Source: Halogeometricum sp. S3BR5-2
GTDB taxonomy: Archaea > Halobacteriota > Halobacteria > Halobacteriales > Haloferacaceae
Length of the DNA stretch: 64,000 nucleotides
Reading direction: 5' to 3'
NCBI RefSeq assembly: GCF_031624635.1
Contig: NZ_JAMQOQ010000003.1
Span: 496,001 to 560,000, forward strand
Shown here: positions 52,320 through 60,873 of the stretch, piece after piece
Numbering within the stretch: the first letter of the stretch is position 1
Layout: every line of letters starts with the position of its first letter
Notes under the pieces: generated by a model
Told to the model about the DNA's origin: nothing
The model's database searches: none
The model's input: only the letters and a program-made list of their open reading frames with translations
Made by a program: the position numbers and the translations under genes

Positions 52320-53309
52320 TCAGCTGGAGGTGGCTATAAGCGGCTCATACCAATTCTGGTTATCCATATACCAGTTAATAAATTCCTGCACTCCCTGACG
52401 GATTCCATACTCGGGATCGTAACCTATGAGCTGTTCTGCCTTTGAAATATCTGCGTGGGTATGTCTCGAGTCACCATCTCTTGCATCTTCGTGAATGATA
52501 TCCACATCGGTGTCTGTTTCAGATACCACATATTCTGCGAGTTCTCGAATGGATATATTATCACTGGACCCAATATTCAGGGTCTCTCCCCCGACTCCTT
52601 CCTGATGTAGGAGTCTCATGTTCGCATCAACAATATCTTGAATATACGTGAAATCACGAGTTTGTTTTCCATCACCATATATGACTAGAGGTTTACCGTT
52701 AACACATCGTGAGACAAAGTTTGATATTGCCATGTTCGGGCGCATTCTTGGACCATATACTGTGAAGTATCTCAGATTGACGGTATTCAGTTGGTAAAGT
52801 TCGTTGTACAAGTTGCAATAGTGCTCACTCGTTAGCTTAGTGATTCCGTAGGGGCTCTGGGGTTCGTTTGGATGTTGCTCATCATATGGTAGATAGTGGG
52901 GAATACCATATACAGACGATGATGAGGCATGAACAAACGTTTGGACATCATTCTTTCTAGATTCTTCTAAGAGATTTAGTATTCCTTCAACGTTGTTTCG
53001 TTCATATTGTACCGGATTGTCGACGCTAGGCCTAACTCCTGCCTTAGCTGCCTGATGATATACCACCTCTATCTGGTGGTTATCGAAAACGTTGCTTATT
53101 AGCGTCTTATCTGTAGTCGATCCGTTGATGACGGTTACCTGATCGCTGCTCTTCTCCTGGCATTTCGCAATATTTTTGCGCTTAAGACTTAGGTCATAAT
53201 ATGGATCGAAGTTGTCTAATACCAGTACGTTGGCCCCATCATCAACAAGCTTTTCCGTCAGATTTGAACCAATGAACCCTGCTCCCCCAGTTACTAAGAC
53301 GGTCTCCAC
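52320..53309 (-). CDS. NAD-dependent sugar epimerase, UDP-glucuronate 4-epimerase-like
   Basis: 329 residues from GTG 53309 (TTG at 53321 possible). Extended SDR with TGGAGFIGSNLTE, the glucuronate-epimerase-type motif DNFDPYYDLSLKRKNI, catalytic Ser in HASSSSVYG and Tyr-x3-Lys in SPYGITKLTSEHY. It would convert UDP-glucuronate to UDP-galacturonate, or a related pair. Fits with the dehydrogenase at 39469 as the supply of a uronic acid donor. UDP-glucose 4-epimerase is the alternative. Confidence 0.85.
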   Translation of the reverse strand: METVLVTGGAGFIGSNLTEKLVDDGANVLVLDNFDPYYDLSLKRKNIAKCQEKSSDQVTVINGSTTDKTLISNVFDNHQIEVVYHQAAKAGVRPSVDNPVQYERNNVEGILNLLEESRKNDVQTFVHASSSSVYGIPHYLPYDEQHPNEPQSPYGITKLTSEHYCNLYNELYQLNTVNLRYFTVYGPRMRPNMAISNFVSRCVNGKPLVIYGDGKQTRDFTYIQDIVDANMRLLHQEGVGGETLNIGSSDNISIRELAEYVVSETDTDVDIIHEDARDGDSRHTHADISKAEQLIGYDPEYGIRQGVQEFINWYMDNQNWYEPLIATSS

Positions 53310-53497
53310 AATAGCACACAAAGTTCACTGAATACATATAAATCTATCCGGTGAGTTTATTCATAATCTATTTTTCTACACACCACGATAAAATATGATG
53401 GACCGGCGTTTTGATATCTTCTAGTGAAAACAGGATATAACGTACACTGAGAATATATTCCGCAATAATCTAATAACAGGCATCAGTACACCTCCTT

Positions 53498-55027
53498 GTG
53501 AGTTCAATTGCTGATAGTTTAGGTGGACTGGCACGAAGTGCTGCCATTATATTCTTTGGGACTGCAATTGGACAGATAGTGGCTCTCATCGGCGAATTAT
53601 TGATTGTTCGGAATTTAAACCCAGGTGTGCTAGGGAGATATGCATTTACATATTCATTAGTGTCTGCAATTGGTAGTCTTCTCTTGCTGGGTGTTCATGA
53701 AGGGGTGACACGGCAACTTTCTTCTAAAGACGATCACAAGATGGATACCGACCTTATTCGGAGTGGCTACCTCATAGTACTACTCACCAGTATAGTAGTC
53801 ACGGTTGGCCTTTTCGCTGTTCGCACTCCTCTTGCGTCATTTTTCAATATTCCGCACTTAGAAACCACTATTCCCCTTTTCCTCCCATTTCTCTTTGTAT
53901 ACCCGCTTTCCCGAATATCTCTTGCCGTTTTGAGAGCCGAGCAGCATTCTTGGGCAGCCACCGCTTCCCAAAACTTGGTTACTAAGCCATTGGCATTCGG
54001 TTCATTATTGGTGATTTTGCTTTTAGGTTACCCTGCTCTGGGGTCGGTGGTATACTGGGTAGGCGTCCCATTTATATGCTTTTTGATATCTGGTTACTTT
54101 GTAGCTAGAAAGTTTCCGGTCATCACTCTCTTTGGCAAACTCCCGAATCAAAAAACTGTTTCAGAGCTGTTTTCTTTCTCTTGGCCTCTCGCAATTGGGT
54201 CCTTCCTCTTAATATTTTTATCGCAGATGGATATCCTAATGATTGGATTCTTCTTAGACTCAACCTCTGTCGGATTATATAGGTCAATCCAACCATTCAA
54301 GTCAGCAATTATGTTCGTTCTAGGCGCTTTTACGTTTTTGAACCTGCCGCTCGTAACAAATCACTTTGAGTCGGGTCAAATCGTACACCTGCGAGAAACA
54401 TATATAACATCCACAAAATGGATCGTTGCACTGACCTTGCCGTATATTCTATTTGTATCTGCGTTTGCTGAAGATCTAGTGAAAATTTTCTTCGGATATG
54501 ACTATGTTCCTGCTGCTCTTCCACTGTCAATCCTAGTTGCAGGTCTATCATTTAGGGTCTATAGTGGACTTGATGGAGATCTTGTAAAAGCAATTAATCG
54601 GCCTAAGATTGAACTTTACTCTTCTTTTGTTGGGTTGTGTGCCAACTTTCTGTCCAACTACTTGCTGATACCGCAATTCGGTATAGTCGGAGCCGCTGTT
54701 GGAACTGTGCTAGGATATGCTACATACAACCTGGTAGAAGTCGTTTGGATCTATAACCTAGTAGGCGCATCACCGATCTCCTGGGTCACAGTAAAACAAA
54801 GCTTGCCACCGATCTGCATCACAGTACTAATGATATTTTTGATAGGCCCGTCATCATCTCCCGTACTGTTGGCTATTGCATTAATCATTATCTCACTGAC
54901 TGAGTTATGTTCAATGATATTTTTGGGTTGTCTTTCAGAGGTTGACGTGGAGTTGATAAAGCGAGTTGATAGTCGTATCAATATAGACCTCAGCCGGCTA
55001 ATCAATCATGCTGAAAAACGGATATAA
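53498..55027 (+). CDS. Polysaccharide flippase (Wzx/MATE-like)
   Basis: 509 residues, GTG start, about 14 membrane helices, opening GGLARSAAIIFFGTAIGQIV as in the polysaccharide-transport MVF/Wzx family. It contains the conserved FSWPLAIGSFLLIFLSQMDI and the repeat of the inverted half (GLSFRVYSGLDGDLVKAINR). It would move lipid-linked oligosaccharides across the membrane before polymerisation or attachment. Last gene of the AT-rich block; the next gene 43 bases on is GC-richer. Confidence 0.9.
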   Translation: MSSIADSLGGLARSAAIIFFGTAIGQIVALIGELLIVRNLNPGVLGRYAFTYSLVSAIGSLLLLGVHEGVTRQLSSKDDHKMDTDLIRSGYLIVLLTSIVVTVGLFAVRTPLASFFNIPHLETTIPLFLPFLFVYPLSRISLAVLRAEQHSWAATASQNLVTKPLAFGSLLVILLLGYPALGSVVYWVGVPFICFLISGYFVARKFPVITLFGKLPNQKTVSELFSFSWPLAIGSFLLIFLSQMDILMIGFFLDSTSVGLYRSIQPFKSAIMFVLGAFTFLNLPLVTNHFESGQIVHLRETYITSTKWIVALTLPYILFVSAFAEDLVKIFFGYDYVPAALPLSILVAGLSFRVYSGLDGDLVKAINRPKIELYSSFVGLCANFLSNYLLIPQFGIVGAAVGTVLGYATYNLVEVVWIYNLVGASPISWVTVKQSLPPICITVLMIFLIGPSSSPVLLAIALIIISLTELCSMIFLGCLSEVDVELIKRVDSRINIDLSRLINHAEKRI

Positions 55028-55070
55028 ATAATCGAAAAAGTGTTGCCATTGCTCGTTTACAGATGAAATA

Positions 55071-56222
55071 ATGCAAATCGGGTTTGTCTCGAACGTTGTA
55101 TATCCCTTCGTCACCGGAGGCGCACAGAAACGTATCCACGAAATCGGAACACGCCTCGCCGACGAAGGACACGAGATCACAATCTACGGTCGCCACTACT
55201 GGGATGGTCCCAAACAGGTCAGGTACGGAAACCTCCGTCTCCAAGCAGTCGCTCCGAGAGCCGACCTCTACGTTGAGGATAGACGATCCATCTCCGAAGC
55301 GTTAGACTTCTCGACGCGAGCGCTCGGTCCGCTCTCAAAGCGCCTCCGAAACAACGAACACAATCTCGTCGTCGCCTCCGTTTTCCCGTATTTCCCCGTT
55401 CTCTCCTCAAAGCTCGCCGCACTCGGAACAGACACGCCTGTCGTAACGACATGGCACGAAGTGTGGCAAGACTACTGGGAGGACTACCTCGGTACGCTCG
55501 CCCCGTTCGGAAAGACAATCGAGCATTTCACGGCCCGCGTGCCACAGTATCCGATCGCTGTTTCGGGGATCACAGCGGACCGACTCGCCGAGATCGGGCC
55601 GAATAGAAATCGCATCAAAGTCGTACCGAACGGGATCAACGTCGAGAAAATCCGAAACGCGCCACTCCCTGAAGCGAACGGTACGAAAAGCTACGACGTA
55701 CTCTTCGCCGGTCGCCTCATCGCCGACAAGAACGTTTCACTGCTTTTGGACGCCTTCGACGCTGTCGCCGAACGGCACGATGCGACACTGGGAATCATTG
55801 GCGACGGACCGGAGATGGAGCGGCTGCAACAACAAGCCACGAATCTAACCCACACCAACCGTGTCGAGTTCCTTGGGTTCCTCGAAGAGTACGAAGACGT
55901 CCTCGGCCACATGCGCGCTGCACGGGTGTTCGCCTCGCCGTCGACCCGCGAGGGATTCGGAATCACGTTCGCCGAGGCGATGGCCGCCGACTGCACCGTG
56001 ATCGCCGCAAAGCATCCCGAGTCCGCAGCGAGCGAAGTAATCGGAGACGCCGGGTACGTTGCCGAACCGACAGTTGATGCGATCGCAGAGCGATTGGATG
56101 CCTCCCTGAATGGTGAGCGCCCGTCCCAGGAACCACTCGAACGTGCCAGGATATATGACTGGGACGCCGTCGCCGAGCAAGCCGAACAGGTGTACGAACG
56201 AGCCGTCACCGGAACCTGGTAA
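55071..56222 (+). CDS. GT4-family glycosyltransferase
   Basis: 383 residues. MQIGFVSNVVYPFVTGGAQK at the start; VLFAGRLIADKNVSLLLDAF, LGIIGDGPEMERL and PSTREGFGITFAEAMAADCT in the donor half. Base composition is back to high-GC codon use (gccgac- and cgcctc-type codons), so it belongs to the resident DNA, while its 43-base spacing to the flippase suggests joint transcription. Closest in type to the GT4 at 1-942. Confidence 0.9.
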   Translation: MQIGFVSNVVYPFVTGGAQKRIHEIGTRLADEGHEITIYGRHYWDGPKQVRYGNLRLQAVAPRADLYVEDRRSISEALDFSTRALGPLSKRLRNNEHNLVVASVFPYFPVLSSKLAALGTDTPVVTTWHEVWQDYWEDYLGTLAPFGKTIEHFTARVPQYPIAVSGITADRLAEIGPNRNRIKVVPNGINVEKIRNAPLPEANGTKSYDVLFAGRLIADKNVSLLLDAFDAVAERHDATLGIIGDGPEMERLQQQATNLTHTNRVEFLGFLEEYEDVLGHMRAARVFASPSTREGFGITFAEAMAADCTVIAAKHPESAASEVIGDAGYVAEPTVDAIAERLDASLNGERPSQEPLERARIYDWDAVAEQAEQVYERAVTGTW

Positions 56223-56572
56223 GACACAACCCGACAGAGAAAGCGCATCGAACGCAGCAGTTACTCGAACGAGGTGATTTCAGAGTCTTTCGAGAGTCCC
56301 TTTTTGACGATATCGAGATCTTCGATAATCCGGTGGGTGTTGGTTATTCCCTGGGTTTGTGCGTGGTGAATGTTGCAGGATACACTCGAAACAGTGGTGT
56401 GTCCCCTTCCACGTGAAACCCTTTGAGGAACTGAACCGGCAAGCGAAACAGCGGAAACGTACCCTCTCACAGTCGACTATCTCACATCTTTTCCACAGAA
56501 CAACAGAAGCGTACTCCTATCCCTGCCTCAACTCGATCTCAAAAGACAGCCGAGTGAATTCAAGAACAGCTA
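56223..56572. other. Region with a possible gene tail
   Basis: On the minus strand 56261-56371 reads NIHHAQTQGITNTHRIIEDL, then DIVKKGLSKDSEITSFE and a stop. This looks coding but has no start or recognisable family and may be the 3' end of a deleted gene. Otherwise nothing. Confidence 0.3.
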
Positions 56573-56767
56573 CTATAGTCGACACTCGTGCACGCGAATC
56601 CGCTCTGGCAGTCCAACCACCCCACAGACGGGACATTCGACTAAAGTCGCCTGCGGCAACTCATCCACCGACTCGATCGCCGCCTGCAGATGCGCCTGCA
56701 CGTCCGCGTCTGTCGTCCGTGTGAGCGCCTGTGTGAGATGCATCCGGAGTTCCGCCCGGACACTCAT
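56573..56767 (-). CDS. Small zinc-finger-like protein
   Basis: 64 residues. An N-terminal amphipathic helix (RAELRMHLTQALTRTTDADV, then HLQAAIES) and a C-terminal CPVCGVVGLPERIRVHEC, which could bind one zinc with Cys-x2-Cys and His-x-Cys. Starts inside the stop of the preceding gene (ATGA overlap), so the two are coupled. Such tiny zinc-finger proteins are common in haloarchaeal plasmids and proviruses; role unknown. Confidence 0.6.
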   Translation of the reverse strand: MSVRAELRMHLTQALTRTTDADVQAHLQAAIESVDELPQATLVECPVCGVVGLPERIRVHECRL

Positions 56768-57069
56768 CGACTGAACTCCGTGCGTTCTGCGTTCATTCTG
56801 AGCCCGAGTGCAGCAAGTGGTCCCTCAGAGGCCCACCCGCGCTTCACCTCCACGAACTCGTACCACTCCTGTAGCGAGCGACCAGCGAGCGACTGGTAGT
56901 GCTCAAGGTCGCGACCGTCGTAGACGACGACCGCGTCAGCGGGTCGGTAGTAGTGATGGCTGTAGCCTTCTGCGTCCGTTCCGAGCGTGAACGAACAGGC
57001 GATTGCATCCGCGAGACTGCCAGCGATTGAGACGGTACGTTCTTGTGGGTCTGCTTTCGTAGTTGACAT
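56764..57069 (-). CDS. Hypothetical accessory protein
   Basis: 101 residues from ATG 57069 (STTKADPQERTVSIAGSLAD, then HYYRPADAVVVYDGRDLEHY and SLQEWYEFVEVKRGW). Not recognised beyond a haloarchaeal hypothetical. Its leader contains the structured element at 57071-57150, and the downstream zinc-finger gene overlaps its stop. Confidence 0.55.
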   Translation of the reverse strand: MSTTKADPQERTVSIAGSLADAIACSFTLGTDAEGYSHHYYRPADAVVVYDGRDLEHYQSLAGRSLQEWYEFVEVKRGWASEGPLAALGLRMNAERTEFSR

Positions 57070-57070
57070 T

Positions 57071-57150
57071 GGTCTTCTGGTCCTGTAAGGAGACCCGACC
57101 CGCGTGCTACAACACGCGGGCACGCTAGTGCCCTGAGGGTCCGGTCTACC
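57071..57150. repeat. Structured repeat element A
   Basis: Begins ggtcttctggtcct, has an 8-bp stem cccgcgtg / cacgcggg with a 6-base loop (57099-57120) and ends ccggtctacc. A related element with the same ends and a like hairpin is at 57915. A lies directly before the minus-strand gene starting at 57069. Confidence 0.6.
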
Positions 57151-57261
57151 TTACCATAAGACACGTGTCTTATGGTTATAAAACTGCCGTGTTCGAGTGG
57201 GTCTCAGAAGTCATACGACAGGTGTCGCAAGGGCTACGTGTACTGATTGCCTGATGCAGAT

Positions 57262-57495
57262 ATGAGCCGAGACCGCGATAAGGAGGGAAAGTTCACTGAA
57301 CTCACGACTTCAGAAGCGGTGCTGAAGATACTGGAGGAGTCGAGCGACCCAGTTATGACAGCGAAAGAGATCGCTGACGAACTAGAGGTTTCTCGTGACA
57401 CGGTCGGACGGAAGTTAGCCCAGCTTGCAGAAAAGGGAGAAGTTGAGCAAAAGAAAGTCGGAGCGAGAGCCGTCGTATGGTGGACGAAGACCTAA
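57262..57495 (+). CDS. Small winged-HTH regulator
   Basis: 77 residues from ATG 57262. TSEAVLKILEESSDPVMTAK, then EIADELEVSRDTVGRKLAQL and GEVEQKKVGARAVVWW form a complete winged helix and nothing else. Similar in plan to the N-terminal half of the antitoxin at 35830. Its stop overlaps that of the convergent PhiH1-type gene by four bases. Likely a DNA-binding regulator; it could act as antitoxin, but no toxin is adjacent. Confidence 0.7.
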   Translation: MSRDRDKEGKFTELTTSEAVLKILEESSDPVMTAKEIADELEVSRDTVGRKLAQLAEKGEVEQKKVGARAVVWWTKT

Positions 57496-57776
57496 GAGAA
57501 CTCCTCAACGTCGAGTTCATTCGCATCGACTGTGCCAGACAGATAGGCTTTCCCGTGCTCTGAAATCTCGTATAGTCCTCGCTCTTCGTCATGGTACTCC
57601 ACTAGGCCGGCCGTTTTGAGCTTCTTGAGCCGCTGATTCACAGTTGAGAGGGTGTACCCGATGTTCGCTTCAATCACACCTGGAGTTGCGACTAACCGTC
57701 GGTTGCCTTCATTCTGCAAAAACTCCAGAATCGCATCGTCCGCACGAGTCATCCAGTCGACGTGCGGCCGTCTCAT
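57492..57776 (-). CDS. PhiH1-type repressor-like winged-helix protein
   Basis: 94 residues. RRPHVDWMTRADDAILEFLQ, then VIEANIGYTLSTVNQRLKKL and GLYEISEHGKAYLSG match the haloarchaeal family named after the phage PhiH1 immunity repressor. The ATG at 57776 is supported by a TATA box 27 bases upstream. Upstream in-frame ATGs (57842, 57866) would add sequence without homology. Suggests a provirus or plasmid origin for this segment. Confidence 0.8.
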   Translation of the reverse strand: MRRPHVDWMTRADDAILEFLQNEGNRRLVATPGVIEANIGYTLSTVNQRLKKLKTAGLVEYHDEERGLYEISEHGKAYLSGTVDANELDVEEFS

Positions 57777-57798
57777 ACCTTTGGCGTCTGCTTTGACC

Positions 57799-57808
57799 CA
57801 ATAAACGG
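57799..57808 (-). promoter_or_regulatory. TATA box of the PhiH1-type gene
   Basis: On the minus strand ccgtttattg centred 27 bases before the start at 57776. Confidence 0.5.
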
Positions 57809-57914
57809 GAGTGATTTGCTCAGAAATTGTACCGTATGACATCGTAGAGTACATCGTATAGTGCACTACAGCTAAGTGGCTATAAGCTAGATGTGGTGTT
57901 GAGACTGTTCAATG

Positions 57915-57977
57915 GGTCATCTGGTCCTCTGAGAAGGACCCGTGCTGGAACACGGATCCAAACCGGTCTCGTCTACC
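57915..57977. repeat. Structured repeat element B
   Basis: ggtcatctggtcct, then 5-bp stem ccgtg / cacgg with a 6-base loop (57940-57955), then ccggtctcgtctacc. Same order of parts as element A, 0.8 kb away in the same orientation. It precedes the plus-strand coiled-coil gene at 58051. Confidence 0.6.
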
Positions 57978-58050
57978 GCATGCTACAGAACACACTACCT
58001 GCGCAAAAAGCTCTCGTCGCACAACCACCCCGTTTCACGGAGGCCGAGAA

Positions 58051-58692
58051 ATGAGTGAGCCCTCCCTCGAGGCACTCCACGAACGCCTCAAGGAACTCGA
58101 AGAACGCGTCTCGACCCTCGAAGCAGAAAACGAAGCACTCAGACAGACGGTCCAGTCCCAACAAGAAGAACTCACCGAGTACCAAGAGACGCTCGACACC
58201 CACACCCAACAACAAGACGCCGCGGCCGACCACAGAAAACACCTCCAGCAACGACTGCACGCACTCGAAAGCGAAGAGCCAGAAGACACCGACACGAAAG
58301 CCACCCAGACCGAATCCCGCTCGCCCCTCCAACAGCTCGTCGGTCTCCCCGCCAAACTCACTGAGAAACTCACTGCCAACCAAGAGCGTGCACGCTTTAT
58401 TGCCCAGGACATCACCGAGTACGCGACCAAGGTCCCGGCTGGCTTCGCCATCGACTCGTCCCGCATCCGGCGCATCCTCAACGCCAAAGAGGGGCGCACG
58501 CCACACACCCAGACGGTCACCCGCGTCATGGAGTTTCTCGACCGCCTCGGCAAAGACGACGTCCGAGTAATCAAACGCCGCGGGACGAAACGCGTCGTCT
58601 TCACCGAGGGGGCGGTCTCGGAACTCGTTGAGACGGATCCCGCCAACTCCTCAACGCGTGGAATCACGGACGTTGTGATAGGGTGGACATAG
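58051..58692 (+). CDS. Coiled-coil protein with C-terminal winged-helix-like domain
   Basis: 213 residues. Long heptad coiled coil (about 5-75: LHERLKELEERVSTLEAENE and on), acidic linker, then about 110-200 a helical domain with QDITEYATKVPAGFAIDSSR, RRILNAKEGRTPHTQTVTRV, MEFLDRLGKDDVRVIKRRGT. This looks like a winged helix. Typical of haloarchaeal plasmid- or virus-encoded proteins, often thought to aid partition or regulation. Not otherwise recognised. Confidence 0.7.
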   Translation: MSEPSLEALHERLKELEERVSTLEAENEALRQTVQSQQEELTEYQETLDTHTQQQDAAADHRKHLQQRLHALESEEPEDTDTKATQTESRSPLQQLVGLPAKLTEKLTANQERARFIAQDITEYATKVPAGFAIDSSRIRRILNAKEGRTPHTQTVTRVMEFLDRLGKDDVRVIKRRGTKRVVFTEGAVSELVETDPANSSTRGITDVVIGWT

Positions 58693-59204
58693 GGCCGGTG
58701 TGATAGAGCGCCTCCGAACGCGGTGAACAACAGCGGACACGGTGCTGTCCGCACCCTCCCTAGCAGCAGCACTCGGAGAAACCCCATTCGTACAGAGAGA
58801 AACGAGGGTAAGAGACACGAGTTTCGACCGTCGGCTGCGTCAACGCTAATCACAACAGGTGTGATTGAGGACTCGGGGCCACCCTCACCGAACAACGGCT
58901 GGTATTCTGTGTGCACGGCTTCCCGCCCCGGCGAGGATGCCTATCGGGCGGCGTGGCGTCATCGCTACTCAAAGGGGGAAGTATTCACCTGAGTGGTCTG
59001 CGACGGAGACACCCGATAGCTCCGTTTCCTCGACACGCACGTTACTTCGTCGCCCTCGTCGGAGGAGTATGCAGTCACGATGGTCACCGCCTCGACAGAG
59101 TGGCGGTGGATGAACGCCCGAGAAGTTGCAGGAGCGAGGAGGTGACCGCCGTTCCGAAATTTGAAACATCGACGACACGCAGAAGCGAGCACGCTCTGAG
59201 AGCA
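58693..59204. other. Intergenic region without recognised genes
   Basis: About 510 bases. Open frames on both strands lack protein-like character. No repeat or hairpin noted. Confidence 0.4.
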
Positions 59205-59906
59205 TCATCGCTCTTCGTCGTCGGTCGAAAACCCGATCTCGCTGTGTGTCCCGTCGCAGAACGGCTTGTCTGCGGACCCACCACACCGACAGAGCGCGGC
59301 ATCGTCGTAGTGGTGGTGCTCATCACCGCCGTGGAGATCAAACATCCCGTCGAACCGAAGCGGTCCGTTCTCGGTGAGCGTAACGGTGACCGTCCGGGGA
59401 GTCTCTGAGTCTCGATCGTCTGAGTAGCTGTCGGACTCGGCTGGCTCCCCCGCCTCGGTAGTGGGAACGTCCTCCGGCGCGACTCCGTCGACGTCGAAGA
59501 CTCTCGCATGACTGTTATCGCACAGGGGTTTGTTCTCGGAGTGGCCACAGCGGCAGAGCGCGATACGCGTATCTTCCAGTAGCGTTTCGCCGGCCGGCGT
59601 TTCCAGCGTCACGTCGCCGTGTAGATACAGCGGTCCGTTAGCGACGGGAGTCACGGTGTTCCGTGACGGCGGGCGTTCGTCGGCGGCTCCGTCGCGTCGC
59701 TCGTAGTGGAGCGCGCCGGTCGGACACCGCTCGATGACCTCGGCGACCTCGTCGGGATTCGCACCGTCCAGGTCGATCCACGGTCGGTCGGTCGGATCGA
59801 AGACCCCCGGCAGCCCGTCGACGCACGCTCGAACGTGGATGCAACGGTTGGAGTCGTACGTGACGTCGATGTCTGTGCCGTGGTACCGATTCACGTCTTC
59901 CTTCAT
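59205..59906 (-). CDS. Iron-sulfur protein with ferredoxin-like and two CDGSH domains
   Basis: 233 residues. First about 75 residues: Fer4_19-type domain (SNRCIHVRACVDGLPGVF, then ERCPTGALHY). Then CDGSH finger 1 CRCGHSENKPLCDNSH and, near the end, finger 2 CRCGGSADKPFCDGTH, each with the 3-Cys-1-His ligands of a 2Fe-2S cluster. Known relatives act in iron-sulfur or redox homeostasis. The ATG at 59906 is preferred because the frame upstream has no homology and carries a transposase tail on the other strand. Confidence 0.87.
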   Translation of the reverse strand: MKEDVNRYHGTDIDVTYDSNRCIHVRACVDGLPGVFDPTDRPWIDLDGANPDEVAEVIERCPTGALHYERRDGAADERPPSRNTVTPVANGPLYLHGDVTLETPAGETLLEDTRIALCRCGHSENKPLCDNSHARVFDVDGVAPEDVPTTEAGEPAESDSYSDDRDSETPRTVTVTLTENGPLRFDGMFDLHGGDEHHHYDDAALCRCGGSADKPFCDGTHSEIGFSTDDEER

Positions 59907-60119
59907 AGTCGTCCTATCGGTGTCGCTCCGCTTAGCGATTATGCCGCCTCCGCAATCGGGCACGGGTGGATAGTCCACCCGAAACACGCGCCGAGCGAAG
60001 CTACTCCATCCGACAGTCGTGTACCGATAGATCGCTCTGGAAGTCCAGCCACTATACACAAGACACGCATTGACTTCCTCAGAATTGCAAAGCGATTCTG
60101 ATGTGCGAACGAGAGCGAA

Positions 60120-60311
60120 GCTCTCGGTAACGCCTGTGGAGACTGCGCTCCCTACAGGGACCACTTCGGTTCCTGCAAAGCACGTCCTGGAAACAGGAAG
60201 CCCTATACCAAAAGTCAAAGACGTCTGGTTAGCAGTCAGAACTCGAAGAGTTCTGACGACACCCTCAAGCGCGAGCCGAAAGACAAGCGGTAGGGTGGAG
60301 TAGTTCACCTT
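60120..60311 (+). pseudogene. TnpB C-terminal tail with IS right end
   Basis: Frame reading TPVETALPTGTTSVPAKHVL, then ETGSPIPKVKDVWLAVRTRR and a stop at 60303. This tail closes many haloarchaeal IS1341-type TnpB proteins. It is followed by the gtggagtagttcac right-end sequence. The rest of the gene is missing. The 3' portion may still be transcribed as the scaffold of an omega RNA, known for complete elements. Confidence 0.65.
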
Positions 60312-60347
60312 GCTCAAAGTCGGGGGCTACCCAACAGGGGAACATAA

Positions 60348-60740
60348 ATGACACCGAAGGACGTAGCCAAGGATATGAGCAACGGTACCGCGAATGGTGT
60401 CACGTCGGCCAACGCCCACGCCATCGCAGCGGAGGCGTTCGTCGATCAAGCGCGGTCCCAACATGGCGATGAAATCGCCGAGCTGTACATCTTCGGTTCG
60501 ACAGTCCGGGGCGAAACTCGTGGGCTTGCAAGCGACGTTGATGTCCTTATCGTTCTCACCGAAGACGCTAATCAGGACGCCGCTGCTGATTCTCTTCGTG
60601 ATATCGCCTATGACGTGATGCTTGAATGCGGACCTGTCGTCGAACTCCACATTCTTTCAGAGGCTGCATTTGAACGCCACCAACATGAGGGCAACCCGTT
60701 CATCAGAAACGTTGTCACCGAAGGGCGTTCGTATGCCTGA
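60348..60740 (+). CDS. MNT-type nucleotidyltransferase antitoxin (MntA-like)
   Basis: 130 residues. Minimal nucleotidyltransferase fold with the GS-x10-DxD motif in FGSTVRGETRGLASDVDVLI, as in MntA antitoxins that inactivate HEPN toxins by adenylylating them. It overlaps the following HEPN gene by eight bases. An internal ATG at 60375 (MSNGTANGV) is an alternative start. The domain is complete, while the toxin partner is cut short. Confidence 0.85.
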   Translation: MTPKDVAKDMSNGTANGVTSANAHAIAAEAFVDQARSQHGDEIAELYIFGSTVRGETRGLASDVDVLIVLTEDANQDAAADSLRDIAYDVMLECGPVVELHILSEAAFERHQHEGNPFIRNVVTEGRSYA

Positions 60741-60873
60741 AGGTGAAGGGCCCGGAGAAGCCGTGGTCAAAGACCAACTTCGACAGGCCCGCCAAGCGCT
60801 AGCAGACGCCAAGGGTGCGCAGGACGCACACCTCTCTGATGTGGTTATCATCAATCGGCTGTACTACGCCTAG
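60733..60873 (+). pseudogene. Truncated HEPN toxin
   Basis: 46 codons: PEGEGPGEAVVKDQLRQARQ, then ALADAKGAQDAHLSDVVIIN, RLYYA, stop. This is the first helix pair of a HEPN domain up to the N-R-L-Y-Y-A motif, after which the frame ends. Normal HEPN proteins run another 80 or more residues containing the R-x4-6-H active site, so no RNase activity is expected. Aldo-keto reductase coding sequence on the other strand begins right at the break. Confidence 0.7.

Noticed and set aside
58035-58916. 293-codon minus-strand frame over the coiled-coil gene
   Set aside because: Ser/Cys-rich antisense of a heptad repeat region; no start context.
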